Of a DNA stretch of 64,000 nt, positions 53,541 to 62,275 are shown one piece after another. Within the stretch, counting starts at the first letter, position 1. The number at the start of each line of letters is the position of its first letter. Source of the stretch: Litorimonas sp963972195 (GTDB lineage: Bacteria > Pseudomonadota > Alphaproteobacteria > Caulobacterales > Maricaulaceae); NCBI GenBank assembly GCA_963972195.1, contig CAXATH010000009.1:71143-135142 (forward strand), read 5' to 3'. The notes below the pieces were generated by a model. That model was not told the DNA's origin. It was given only the letters and a program-made list of their open reading frames with translations, and searched no databases. A program made the position numbers and the translations under genes.

Positions 53541-54629
53541 ATGAAAAAACTTACCCTCTTAGCAGGTACTGCCTTAGTGCTGTCTATCCCCATTCATGTG
53601 TCTGCTCACGAAAATGACAGCACCGCACCCCACGCTAAAGATCATGCCCCCATCGGCGTCATGGCAGATCACCGCCATAAAAAAGGCGAAGTCATGTTCT
53701 CCTACCGTTATATGACAATGGATATGAACGGCTCCCGCGACGGCACAAACCAGCCTTCACCCGAAACAATTGCCACAACCGTTCCTAACATTTTCTTTGG
53801 CGCGCCAGGGCAACCACCGACTTTGAGAGTGGTACCCGAACAAATGAAAATGGATATGCATATGGTCGGGGCCATGTACGGACTGTCCGACCGAGTTACC
53901 CTGATGGGGATGGGCTCATATTTGACCAATGACATGGACCACACAACTTTTCAGGGTGGGATGGGGACCAATATTCTTGGCGGTTTTAATACCAAGTCGG
54001 AAGGCTTCGGCGACACCACACTCGCGGCGATTATCGGTCTGGACGACGGCTCAACCAAAGCACGCGAGGTCAATCTGAACCTAGGGGTTTCTATCCCAAC
54101 AGGATCAAACACAGAGAACGACCAAATTCTGACCCCAATGGGAGATACCCCGTCGCCACGCCTGCCCTACCCAATGCAACTCGGCTCTGGCACATTCGAC
54201 CTCAAATCTGCCCTGACTTATTCTGGCCGAGGCGATAAATTCGGCTGGGGTGCCCAATCCTCAACCCGCATCCCGCTTGAAAAAAACAAGGAAGGCTACA
54301 AGCTAGGCAGCCGGTTCGAAGCGACGGCTTGGCTCGCTTATGAACCGGATTACTGGATTTCATTTTCTGGACGCTTGAAGGCGACTTCCCAAGGCGATAT
54401 CTCCGGCTCCGACGCCGCTATTATGGCCCCCGTCCAGACCGCCGACCCGGCCAATCACGGCGGAGAGCAAGTGCAGGCTCTTTTCGGCATCAACCTTGCA
54501 GGCCAATCCGGATGGCTACGGGGTCAGCGCCTTGCCTTTGAGATTGGCGTGCCGATTTATCGCGATCTAAACGGCCCTCAGCTTGAAACCGACAGCGTTC
54601 TGACCATAGGTTGGCAAAAAGCGTTTTAG
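53541..54629 (+). CDS. Met/His-rich outer-membrane transporter-like protein
   Basis: A 362-residue protein with a signal peptide (cut after HVSA), then HAKDHAP and DHRHKKGEV. Repeated Met clusters, MTMDMNG and MKMDMHMVGAMYG, VTLMGMGSY and TNDMDHTTF, are typical of copper-binding segments. The remainder looks like an outer-membrane barrel (alternating aromatic/hydrophobic strands) ending in Phe. Often annotated simply as transporter in copper-resistance regions of alphaproteobacteria; here this is inference from the motifs and the DUF2946 neighbour. Confidence 0.72.
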   Translation: MKKLTLLAGTALVLSIPIHVSAHENDSTAPHAKDHAPIGVMADHRHKKGEVMFSYRYMTMDMNGSRDGTNQPSPETIATTVPNIFFGAPGQPPTLRVVPEQMKMDMHMVGAMYGLSDRVTLMGMGSYLTNDMDHTTFQGGMGTNILGGFNTKSEGFGDTTLAAIIGLDDGSTKAREVNLNLGVSIPTGSNTENDQILTPMGDTPSPRLPYPMQLGSGTFDLKSALTYSGRGDKFGWGAQSSTRIPLEKNKEGYKLGSRFEATAWLAYEPDYWISFSGRLKATSQGDISGSDAAIMAPVQTADPANHGGEQVQALFGINLAGQSGWLRGQRLAFEIGVPIYRDLNGPQLETDSVLTIGWQKAF

Positions 54630-54646
54630 ATCGAACCCAAATCTAA

Positions 54647-56431
54647 TTATTGCGCAGGCGGCGAGTCCGCTGCTGCCTGCGCTCTGGCCAAAAGGCTTTC
54701 GCAGGGGGCGTCGTTCCCATCGCCAGTATCGATAAAAGGGAGCGCTGCTAAGGGTCCGGTTAGGGCACCGAGCAGCGCCGTTAAACCGGCCTGTAATATC
54801 GTCTCTTCGCTAATGACGGAGACCGACGGGTTACGAAAACTTCCGCCGAGCGAAATGTCACCAAACAAACTGCCGATTGACGCGTCTTTCGCGTCCGCCC
54901 GGACGTCAACGTCAATAGCCTCATTTCCAAGGTTAAATCCGCCATCCAACAAGATGAGACTATCAGTAGTATCAATAACACCTGGTTCTATGGTGCCAAC
55001 GCCCTGCTCCAACTGAGCCACGAACGCGATGCATCGGGCTCTCGTGAAATCCGTTTTCTCCTCCCCTGCCAAGAGCAGCATAAAGGCTTCACCTAGGTCG
55101 AGCCCAACCAACTCTGAACCGATTGAGATGAGCCTAAAATCTGTAGACCAAAGCGCGATATCGCCGGTCGCGCTCGCCGCAGCGTCGCGAAAATTGTTCC
55201 CGTAAGTCGTATATTCGAAATCACCTTCAATATTCCCTTGCGCTAGACCCGACAGCGCCAGCGCCTCCATCGTAATATTGTCCAAATTCCCTTTCACATC
55301 CGCTTTGGCTGGAGATTGCCCGGCGTCCAGAGTGACATAGGCTTGCAATCGACCTTGGGGGAAAGTGGCCTCTATCTGTCTGGCTTCAACCAAGCGGCCG
55401 TCGATATTTATATCCAGCGTTAATCCAGTCATGTTAACGGCGGCGGCTTTAACGGATTGAGCCTCATACCGGATACGTCCATTCAGGCTATCCAACCGAT
55501 TAAAATCGATTTCCACATTCGGTATCATTCGATTGGACTGCTCGAAAGCCTGTTTGGCTCTTTGTTGTTCTTCGCCGACGGTTTCGCCTTCGCCGGTCCC
55601 CACAGGAATACCAAAAACAATTCCCAGATCATCGAGGTCAAGATTTTGAGACGATAAATTAGCGTCCAGGTCCGGCACGTCTCCGGCAAAATTAACGTTC
55701 ATTGGCCCGGATATATCACTATCCCCAACGGTTCCTTGTTGAATGTCCAAATCCGCCGTTTTCCCCGCCAGACTATAATTAATAGACAGGTCATAAGGCG
55801 GCGTATCCGGCGCGGCCAAACCTGCAAAGGCCGCAATATCTTTCACATTGTCGCCGCGTATGCGCAACGTTCCCCCCAACATATCGGCATTTGTTTCGTC
55901 TCTGGTCCCGGTGATCTGTATTGTCGCCCCTCCCCCCGTAGCGGAGACGGCGATATTACCGGAATGTATCGAACCGGCAGCGGAAGAGATGGCGAGAACC
56001 CGGCGCTCTTGCTGTCGATCGGTGAAAACGATGTCCACATTCGACAGTTCAACGTTGTTGATGATTTTGCGTATGTCGAGCGCGAAAGGTTCAGCTTCCG
56101 GATCGCGCGGCGGTATGACAAATCGGCCCTGTTGGCCCTCAATATTCGGCAGCCACGCAAGGCCAGGAATAAACCCAAATGGGTTATATGTCAGGTCGGC
56201 CACCGAAATGCCGCCATAGTCCCCAATATTCCCCTCTTCTACGGAGAGGATAAGGAGTTGAGGGAAACGCAATCGCGCGCGGTCAACTCGGCTATTTTCC
56301 GGGCCCCACCAATCGAGCCCCTTATTGACCATAGGGGTCGCAATTTTCGACCACGTCATGGATAAAGCAAATAGGAGAATAAACGCCAAAAAAATGGCTA
56401 AGCCTAACATCACGCGTCGAAATAGTGTCAT
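54647..56431 (-). CDS. AsmA-like protein
   Basis: A 594-residue protein anchored by an N-terminal membrane helix (VMLGLAIFLAFILLFALSM). The AsmA-type repeat architecture follows: long stretches of beta-rich segments such as DNITMEALALSGLAQGNIEGDFEY and the C-terminal GGFNLGNEAIDVDVRADAK then FRNPSVSV. AsmA-like proteins bridge inner and outer membranes to move phospholipids (known for the family). Single gene converging on the outer-membrane protein. Confidence 0.85.
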   Translation of the reverse strand: MTLFRRVMLGLAIFLAFILLFALSMTWSKIATPMVNKGLDWWGPENSRVDRARLRFPQLLILSVEEGNIGDYGGISVADLTYNPFGFIPGLAWLPNIEGQQGRFVIPPRDPEAEPFALDIRKIINNVELSNVDIVFTDRQQERRVLAISSAAGSIHSGNIAVSATGGGATIQITGTRDETNADMLGGTLRIRGDNVKDIAAFAGLAAPDTPPYDLSINYSLAGKTADLDIQQGTVGDSDISGPMNVNFAGDVPDLDANLSSQNLDLDDLGIVFGIPVGTGEGETVGEEQQRAKQAFEQSNRMIPNVEIDFNRLDSLNGRIRYEAQSVKAAAVNMTGLTLDINIDGRLVEARQIEATFPQGRLQAYVTLDAGQSPAKADVKGNLDNITMEALALSGLAQGNIEGDFEYTTYGNNFRDAAASATGDIALWSTDFRLISIGSELVGLDLGEAFMLLLAGEEKTDFTRARCIAFVAQLEQGVGTIEPGVIDTTDSLILLDGGFNLGNEAIDVDVRADAKDASIGSLFGDISLGGSFRNPSVSVISEETILQAGLTALLGALTGPLAALPFIDTGDGNDAPCESLLARAQAAADSPPAQ

Positions 56432-56490
56432 AGATATGTCCTCAGACCTATAACGCCGATTTCAGATTTTAGTTCATATAAAGAGTTGGC

Positions 56491-56838
56491 TTATCCTCGA
56501 GGAAAAGGCGTGCCATAGCGATGGGCATAGTACCGACCAATATCGCGGGCATTATTGATGAACCGATGTCCGTTCATCTGCATTATCCCGCAATCCTCAT
56601 ATGACGGGCTGTCGGTGTGCAAGACTAAGGTCGGGCAATTTTGGTTTTTCTCTCCAATCAAAACGACCATCTCTGTGCGCGGTCTATCAAGGGGTTGATA
56701 GGAGATTTCGAGACTCTCTTTTATCGCGGGAAAGTAAGATAACAGTCCCCAGACCTCGGCGCATTCCGGACAATATTCCCGACGGGAATTATCTGCAAAG
56801 CCGGGCGGGAGGAGGAAAAGTGTGTCGGGTTGGGTCAT
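56491..56838 (-). CDS. DUF3088 family protein
   Basis: A 115-residue cytoplasmic protein. The DUF3088 pattern is clear: TLFLLPPGF, REYCPECAEVWGLLSYFP, then VVLIGEKNQNCPTLVL. The two Cys-x-x-Cys pairs at the start look thioredoxin-like, but activity is unknown. It is leftmost of the leftward group ybgC-unknown-DUF3088, but separated from its neighbour by 10 bp. Confidence 0.85.
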   Translation of the reverse strand: MTQPDTLFLLPPGFADNSRREYCPECAEVWGLLSYFPAIKESLEISYQPLDRPRTEMVVLIGEKNQNCPTLVLHTDSPSYEDCGIMQMNGHRFINNARDIGRYYAHRYGTPFPRG

Positions 56839-56848
56839 TTAAATTTTC

Positions 56849-57181
56849 TCAGTAAAATGAGTGGCCAGCGTTAGGAATTGTCGGAATTAAACCACCCAAT
56901 TTTAAAAAGTTCACGACTTTAGCGCGATAGTATCTGAAAGCCGAAATTTGTTCTGTTTCTTCAATATCCAAAACTAGATTTCCTGATATCGTTCCGAAAT
57001 ATTCTGAACTCTTCCATCTTTTCTCTATCCTCAACATCGCATAGTCTTTAGCGCGATCAACAGAAAAGCTTTGGATAATGCACGTAGTGAAAAATCCACT
57101 TACGGCATATGGACTTCCATCACTATTAAAACCAAAAAACAGCTTTCCTTTACCGTGCATTATAACCCTAAAGTAAGGCAT
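56849..57181 (-). CDS. Small unknown protein coupled to ybgC
   Basis: A 110-residue protein starting MPYFRVIMHGKGKLFFG. The start ATG overlaps the ybgC stop (TGATG) and has GGAGGGG just upstream, so translation is coupled. The sequence is beta-rich with a Tyr/Arg/Lys-rich middle and no enzymatic motif. A longer start at 57220 lies inside ybgC and is rejected. I do not recognise the family. Confidence 0.68.
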   Translation of the reverse strand: MPYFRVIMHGKGKLFFGFNSDGSPYAVSGFFTTCIIQSFSVDRAKDYAMLRIEKRWKSSEYFGTISGNLVLDIEETEQISAFRYYRAKVVNFLKLGGLIPTIPNAGHSFY

Positions 57182-57639
57182 CACCCCTCCAAATAAGGCG
57201 CTAATTTCTCCACCATCCATTTCGGCGCGCGTTTTGGCCGCCCTTCGGGCGTGATACTTGCGGCTTCGCTAACGGCGGTCACGAGTAGGTCATCCCCGCA
57301 ATAGCAGGCCTGGCTGACCCAGAGCCTAGCGCCTTTGAAACGATCATAGGTCGTGACGACAGTCAGCGAGTCATCAATCCGGGCCGGCTTTTTATAATCC
57401 AGTTCTATCTTGCGTATCGCGAATGCGAGCGGGTCTTCTGCTTCCCATAAATCGGAATGATTAAAGCCGACAAGGCGGAAATAGCTGCTCCGCGCGCGTT
57501 CAAAAAAACGAAGATAATTGGCGTAATAGACTATCCCGGTGAAGTCCGTATCCTCGTAGAAAACGCGGATGGGGTAGTGATGTTCACGTCCTTCAAACCA
57601 CCCCATTGTAGGCTCTTCCCGATGGGTTTGCTCTGTCAT
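57181..57639 (-). CDS. ybgC: Acyl-CoA thioesterase YbgC
   Basis: A 152-residue hot-dog-fold thioesterase of the Tol-Pal-associated type. The signature is YEDTDFTGIVYYANYLRFFERAR with EDTD at residues 29-32. It overlaps ruvB by 4 bases (ATGA) and is itself followed by a coupled unknown gene. tolQ, tolR, tolA, tolB and pal are not seen in this window, although they commonly follow ybgC in alphaproteobacteria, so the gene seems separated from them. Confidence 0.93.
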   Translation of the reverse strand: MTEQTHREEPTMGWFEGREHHYPIRVFYEDTDFTGIVYYANYLRFFERARSSYFRLVGFNHSDLWEAEDPLAFAIRKIELDYKKPARIDDSLTVVTTYDRFKGARLWVSQACYCGDDLLVTAVSEAASITPEGRPKRAPKWMVEKLAPYLEG

Positions 57640-58673
57640 TTTTCGCCTCCGTCAAACAAACTCGGCGCGGGGGGCTGTTTTGGCGGGGCCAGGCCTAGAT
57701 GTGCATAGGCGCGCGGCGTGGCGACCCGTCCGCGCGGCGTACGCTGTAAAAACCCCTGCTGTATCAAATAAGGCTCAATCACATCTTCTAAAGCATCCCG
57801 CGCCTCTGACAAAGCCGCCGCCAATGTGTCTGCCCCGACAGGGCCGCCGCCAAACATTTCGGCGAGCGCGTGGAGGTAGCGCATATCCTGTTTATCCAAT
57901 CCAATATCATCGACACCCAAGCGCCGCAGCGCCTGATCGGCAGCAGGAGCGTCGATCACGGTATGGCCTTCATGTTCCGCGAGATCACGAACCCGGCGCA
58001 AAAGGCGCCCGGCAACACGCGGCGTCCCTCTCGCCCGGCGCGCAATTTCTCGTGCGCCGTCCGGTTTCATTTGCAGTCCGAGTTTGCCCGCCGCCCGAGC
58101 AACAATAGAAGTCAGGTCGTCTGTGTCGTAAAATTCAAGGCGTACCGGAATACCAAAGCGATCCCGCAGGGGCGTGGCGAGAAGCCCTGCCCGCGTTGTC
58201 GCGCCGATCAGAGTAAAGGGCGCAAGATCGATCTTGATACTCCGCGCGGCCGGACCGTCACCAATAATCAAATCAAGTTCAAAATCCTCCATTGCCGGAT
58301 AAAGCACTTCTTCGACAACCGGGTTAAGGCGGTGAATTTCGTCGATGAAAAGCACATCATTCGGCTCAAGATTGGTCAGCAAAGCGGCCAAGTCCCCTGC
58401 TTTAGAAATCACAGGACCGGATGTGGCGCGGAAATTTACACCGAGTTCTCGCGAAACAATTTGCGACAGAGTTGTCTTACCAAGACCGGGCGGACCTGAG
58501 AGTAAAAGGTGATCCAAAGGTTCACCTCGGCGACGAGCCGCGTCTACATAGACCTGCAAATTGGCAATTGCGCTTTTCTGTCCAACGAAATCCACGAAAG
58601 ACAAAGGCCGGAGGGCGCGGTCATGACCATCCCCGAGCTGTCCTTCCGACGATATAAGACGGTCTTCGGTCAT
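57636..58673 (-). CDS. ruvB: Holliday-junction branch-migration helicase RuvB
   Basis: The AAA+ motor of RuvABC. With ATG 58673 (ATGA overlap with the tpm-like stop) the protein has 345 residues. Walker A GPPGLGKTT spans 60-68; Walker B is FIDEIHRL; sensor 1 is GATTRAGLL; the arginine finger lies in PLRDRFGI. The winged-helix C-terminus (FLQRTPRGRVATPRAYAHLG) binds DNA. It is coupled upstream to a thiopurine methyltransferase-like gene. Confidence 0.96.
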   Translation of the reverse strand: MTEDRLISSEGQLGDGHDRALRPLSFVDFVGQKSAIANLQVYVDAARRRGEPLDHLLLSGPPGLGKTTLSQIVSRELGVNFRATSGPVISKAGDLAALLTNLEPNDVLFIDEIHRLNPVVEEVLYPAMEDFELDLIIGDGPAARSIKIDLAPFTLIGATTRAGLLATPLRDRFGIPVRLEFYDTDDLTSIVARAAGKLGLQMKPDGAREIARRARGTPRVAGRLLRRVRDLAEHEGHTVIDAPAADQALRRLGVDDIGLDKQDMRYLHALAEMFGGGPVGADTLAAALSEARDALEDVIEPYLIQQGFLQRTPRGRVATPRAYAHLGLAPPKQPPAPSLFDGGEK

Positions 58674-59302
58674 GTCAGACACCAAACGACTTCGGAAACT
58701 TTTGAACACACATTTTCAAATCTTTCATAATTGCGTCCGGTCAGTCGCTCAATTTCATAGGTCTCGCCATAAAGGCGGTTCACTGCTTGGCGCGTGATCG
58801 AAAAAGGCGGCCCTTCCATTTCGGCCTGATCATATTCAAATGTAATAAGAAGCTGAGGCGCAGAACCGCTTAACCTCATGACTTGATCGGCATAATTCTT
58901 ACGCATTTTTTCGGGCAGCGCCACGAGGGCTGCTCGGTCATAAACGCCGTCTACAGCTTTTATTTCGTCTGGAGTTAAATCAAAGATATTGCCGACATAA
59001 ATATCTATATTGTCACCGCAGTATAGTCTCAGCTTTCCGCTCTCAATAATCTCTGGAGTCACTTTAAGTTCATCGAATAGCTCCTGCACCGCCGTTTCGA
59101 CCAATTCGACGCCGACGACCTGAAACCCTTGTTTCAAAAGCCAATGAATATCGAGAGTTTTTCCGCACAGGGGCAGAAAAACTCGAGCCCCCGACCGGAG
59201 GGATAGAGTAGAAAGTTGGCCCGCCAGAAAGGGATGCACATTTGCGCTGTGAAAGGCGATGTCCCGATTTGACCATGTTTCGTTCCAGAACTCCGGTTCC
59301 AT
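58670..59302 (-). CDS. Thiopurine S-methyltransferase-like protein (TPMT family)
   Basis: A 210-residue SAM-dependent methyltransferase of the TPMT class, which in bacteria methylates selenium and tellurium compounds. Pattern: EFWNETWSNRDIAFH, RVFLPLCGKTLDIHWLLKQG, DGVYDRAALVALP and FSITRQAVNRLYG. It is inserted between ruvA and ruvB, with an ATGA overlap to ruvB and an 8-bp gap to ruvA, so it is cotranscribed with DNA repair genes. This placement is unusual. Confidence 0.85.
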   Translation of the reverse strand: MEPEFWNETWSNRDIAFHSANVHPFLAGQLSTLSLRSGARVFLPLCGKTLDIHWLLKQGFQVVGVELVETAVQELFDELKVTPEIIESGKLRLYCGDNIDIYVGNIFDLTPDEIKAVDGVYDRAALVALPEKMRKNYADQVMRLSGSAPQLLITFEYDQAEMEGPPFSITRQAVNRLYGETYEIERLTGRNYERFENVCSKVSEVVWCLT

Positions 59303-59310
59303 AATTGAGC

Positions 59311-59949
59311 CTAACTTCCCAGTTCTTTCAGAGCGACCCGGATCAGCGTATCAATGTTCGGATCTTCCTCGAAAGATGCGTAAGCCTGAGCCACCGCTCT
59401 TAAAGCTTCGCTTTGACCAATTCCCAAATTGACGAGCGCGCTGACCGCGTCATTGCGAAGGCCCATATCCGAAAGGCCTTCATTGCGGCTGCCCTCCGTT
59501 CCGGTCTCTCCGGACGGGGCGGTAAAGGCCGGCTGAAAGCCGCGCCCGGTCGGGGCGGGCTTACCGGATAGCTCTGTCGCTATCCTCGTGGCCAATTTCG
59601 GCCCCACGCCCGACGCGCGGGAAAAGGCGGTTTTGTCTTCCAATGACGCCGCAGATAAAATCTCGCCGGGGGAGAGAATGTCCAAAATCGCAAGCGCCGC
59701 TTTAGGCCCCACGCCCTGCACGGATTGCAGACGAACAAACCAGGCGCGCTCTTCCTCTGAATGGAAACCAAACAAAGTAATAGCCTGTTCGCGCACATGG
59801 GTTTCAACATGCAGGCGCGTAGCCTCACCTTCCGACAGTTTAGCCAGAGTTCGGGACCCGCATTGCAGCAAATAGCCGACGCCGGAGCAATCGACGATCG
59901 CCTCGCCCGTCCCCGCCATCAGGCAAACCCCTGAAATTATGCCAATCAT
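59311..59949 (-). CDS. ruvA: Holliday-junction binding protein RuvA
   Basis: A 212-residue protein: N-terminal OB domain (MIGIISGVCLMAG), helix-hairpin-helix region (FVRLQSVQGVGPKAALAIL and RASGVGPKLATRIATEL) and a C-terminal three-helix domain (LVNLGIGQSEALRAVAQA). Tetramers clasp Holliday junctions. It leads the ruvA-tpm-ruvB-ybgC run. Confidence 0.95.
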   Translation of the reverse strand: MIGIISGVCLMAGTGEAIVDCSGVGYLLQCGSRTLAKLSEGEATRLHVETHVREQAITLFGFHSEEERAWFVRLQSVQGVGPKAALAILDILSPGEILSAASLEDKTAFSRASGVGPKLATRIATELSGKPAPTGRGFQPAFTAPSGETGTEGSRNEGLSDMGLRNDAVSALVNLGIGQSEALRAVAQAYASFEEDPNIDTLIRVALKELGS

Positions 59950-60100
59950 GTTGCAAGGTCCGTCAGGGGAAAAATAATTATAAAATGAATCATATTCCGA
60001 GTTGTAAAGATTGAGGCGGCAAACGCAAAGACAAAGCCGTTAGCAAAGCTTTAAGTGGTTTCTGCCAGTCTGTTGATAACTTTATTTAGAGAGATTCGTT

Positions 60101-60532
60101 ATGCGACGCATTCATCCTTCTCGATTAGCTCTTTTTGCTGTCATAGGCAGCCTTGCGCTAAGTGCGTGTTCAACCCCTTCCGTCGATACGCGTTATGGTG
60201 CGGGCCACGGAGGTGGATATGACACCGTCGCGACATATGAATCATCGCGCTATGGCTCTGACGCCTGTGGTGCAGCCTATGCAGACTGTGGCTATGTGCA
60301 GCCCGATCCGTGTTGCGTGCCGTGCTGCGCCCCTGTTGCGCCGCCGCCGGTTTACATGCCTCCGCCGCCACCGCCAGTCTATATTCCCGAGCCAGAGCCT
60401 CAGCCCGAGCCGCCTGTTTACGTGCCGCCTGCCCCAGAGCCTGAGCCGGAGCCCCCTGTTTATACGCCTCCGCCGCCGACCTATTATCCCCCGGCGCCTG
60501 AACCGGAACCCTATTTGCCTCCGCGTAAATAA
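60101..60532 (+). CDS. Pro-rich lipoprotein
   Basis: A 143-residue lipoprotein with lipobox LALSACS (about residue 23). After a short Gly/Tyr region and a Cys-rich patch (CCVPCC), the C-terminal half is repeated Pro/Glu/Tyr modules (PPPVYMPP, EPEPQPEPPVYVPP). Such tails typically span cell-wall or interact with peptidoglycan; function unknown. Antisense frames across this repeat are compositional artefacts. MFS transporter gene starts 52 bp downstream. Confidence 0.82.
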   Translation: MRRIHPSRLALFAVIGSLALSACSTPSVDTRYGAGHGGGYDTVATYESSRYGSDACGAAYADCGYVQPDPCCVPCCAPVAPPPVYMPPPPPPVYIPEPEPQPEPPVYVPPAPEPEPEPPVYTPPPPTYYPPAPEPEPYLPPRK

Positions 60533-60584
60533 ATAGGTCAAAATAAACGTTCAATTTGCGGCCTTGTGCCTATAAGGCCGCACC

Positions 60585-61796
60585 ATGACCGACGACCGCT
60601 TCGCAGCCTTTAAGCACCGTTCTTTTGCGCAATATTTCAGCGCGCGGTTCTTGACGTCTTTCGCCACCCAAATCGTATCCGTTGCTGTTGGTTGGCAGAT
60701 TTATGATGAGACGCAAAACGCGCTCTTGCTAGGCCTGATCGGGCTTGTGCAATTCGCCCCGGCGCTTTTACTGGTTATCGCAACCGGTCTCGCCTCAGAC
60801 AAATTGGGCCGCCGCATGGTGATGGGCTCCTCTATCATCGTTGAGATGGCCTGCGCCGGAGCCATCCTGTATCTGGCGGTGACGCAACAATTCCATCCGG
60901 TTTGGGTGCTCTCTCTCCTTGGAATTTTCGGCGTGGCGCGGGCATTTCATAATCCGGCCTCGTCATCACTGGTCGTTAATCTCGTCCCCAGATCCGATTT
61001 CGCTAATGCGGTGGGATGGACGACGTCATCATGGCAGCTAGCCTCTATTTTCGGCCCTGTCGCCGGAGGTTTGCTCTACGGCCTCTCAGGGCCGATCGCT
61101 TACGGGACGGCGGCCCTGATCTACGCCGTTGCGGCCTTGCTCATCTTTTCCATTCCTAAGCCGCATCAAACATTTGAGGAAGCCGGGACCTCTCTCTCAA
61201 CTCTGATCGGAGGATTTAGCTATATTTGGAAAGAGAAAATCGTGTTGGGCGCAATCTCTCTGGATATGTTTGCCGTCCTGCTGGCCGGAGCTGTGGCGCT
61301 TCTGCCAATTTACGCCCGCGATATTCTGGAAGTCGGGCCGATAGGTTTGGGGCTTCTCCGGGCCGCGCCGGGCCTGGGGGCGGTTATCATGATTACTCTC
61401 CTCATTGCGTTTCCGATCAAGCGACATGCCGGAGTTCTTTTGTTTGTAACGGTTGCCTTATTCGGCGTGATGACCACGATCTTTGGGTTTTCAACGGTGG
61501 CCTGGCTTTCCATTTTAGCGCTGATGGGGGTTGGGGCGTTTGACATGGTGTCCGTCTATATTCGCGAAATCATCCTCCAGCTCTGGACGCCGGACCATGT
61601 GCGGGGCCGGGTGAATGCGGTCAATTCCATCTTCCTTGGCGCGTCGAATGAATTGGGTGAGGCGCGGGCCGGATTGATGGCGGCCGTTTACGGCGCCGTT
61701 TTCACTGTCACTGCCGGCGGAATTGCGGCCATTGGGGTCGCCGCATTATGGGCAAAGCTTTTCCCGCGCCTGCGTCAAACCAATACGCTCGATTAG
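60585..61796 (+). CDS. MFS transporter (EntS/MFS_3-like)
   Basis: A 403-residue inner-membrane transporter with about twelve hydrophobic segments. Loop motifs RKLGRRMVMG-like (SDKLGRRMVMG) and the central gap are typical of the MFS_3 group that includes EntS-type exporters and drug efflux proteins. The substrate is unknown. Its stop overlaps the convergent ruvC stop by 4 bases. Confidence 0.86.
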   Translation: MTDDRFAAFKHRSFAQYFSARFLTSFATQIVSVAVGWQIYDETQNALLLGLIGLVQFAPALLLVIATGLASDKLGRRMVMGSSIIVEMACAGAILYLAVTQQFHPVWVLSLLGIFGVARAFHNPASSSLVVNLVPRSDFANAVGWTTSSWQLASIFGPVAGGLLYGLSGPIAYGTAALIYAVAALLIFSIPKPHQTFEEAGTSLSTLIGGFSYIWKEKIVLGAISLDMFAVLLAGAVALLPIYARDILEVGPIGLGLLRAAPGLGAVIMITLLIAFPIKRHAGVLLFVTVALFGVMTTIFGFSTVAWLSILALMGVGAFDMVSVYIREIILQLWTPDHVRGRVNAVNSIFLGASNELGEARAGLMAAVYGAVFTVTAGGIAAIGVAALWAKLFPRLRQTNTLD

Positions 61797-62275
61797 AGAC
61801 GTTTATGATGGGCGTGGGTCAGCGCAATGGCGAGCGCGTCAGCGGCGTCGCCGGCTTTGACCTTAGCCCCGGGGAGCAGGATATTCATCATATGCGCGAC
61901 TTGGGCTTTGTCCGCCGCGCCTGTGCCAACCACGGATTTTTTGACCAGACGGGCCGCATATTCGCCAACGCCAAGCCCCCGCGATGTGGCCGCCAAAATA
62001 CAGGCCGCCCGCGCCTGTCCGAGCTTGAGCGCGCTCATCGCATTGTCTTTCATAAACGCCTCTTCCACGCCGGCTTCAATCGGCTGATGTTCTTCAATCA
62101 CGTCTATGATGGCTTTGAAAAGAAAATCCAGACGGCTCGCGAGCGGCTCTTTCTTGGGCGGACGGATCACGCCGTGAGCGACGTGAGAGGCTTTGTTCCC
62201 GCGCACATCAATGACGCCCCAACCACAGGCCACAAGGGACGGGTCGAGGCCGATAATGCGGCGGGCCTCAGCCAT
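61793..62275 (-). CDS. ruvC: Crossover junction endodeoxyribonuclease RuvC
   Basis: A 160-residue Holliday-junction resolvase. Catalytic carboxylates: Asp11 (IIGLDPSLVACGWGV), Glu in GVEEAFM (residues 69-70) and the C-terminal AGDAADALAIAL. It is detached from ruvA-ruvB by the lipoprotein and MFS genes on the other strand, although ruvC usually neighbours ruvA. Its start overlaps the stop of the FabG-like SDR gene (TAATG). Confidence 0.94.
   Translation of the reverse strand: MAEARRIIGLDPSLVACGWGVIDVRGNKASHVAHGVIRPPKKEPLASRLDFLFKAIIDVIEEHQPIEAGVEEAFMKDNAMSALKLGQARAACILAATSRGLGVGEYAARLVKKSVVGTGAADKAQVAHMMNILLPGAKVKAGDAADALAIALTHAHHKRL

Noticed and set aside
60141..60554. Antisense frames over the Pro-rich lipoprotein
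   Set aside because: They mirror the repetitive Pro/Glu codons; the plus frame has a signal peptide and lipobox.
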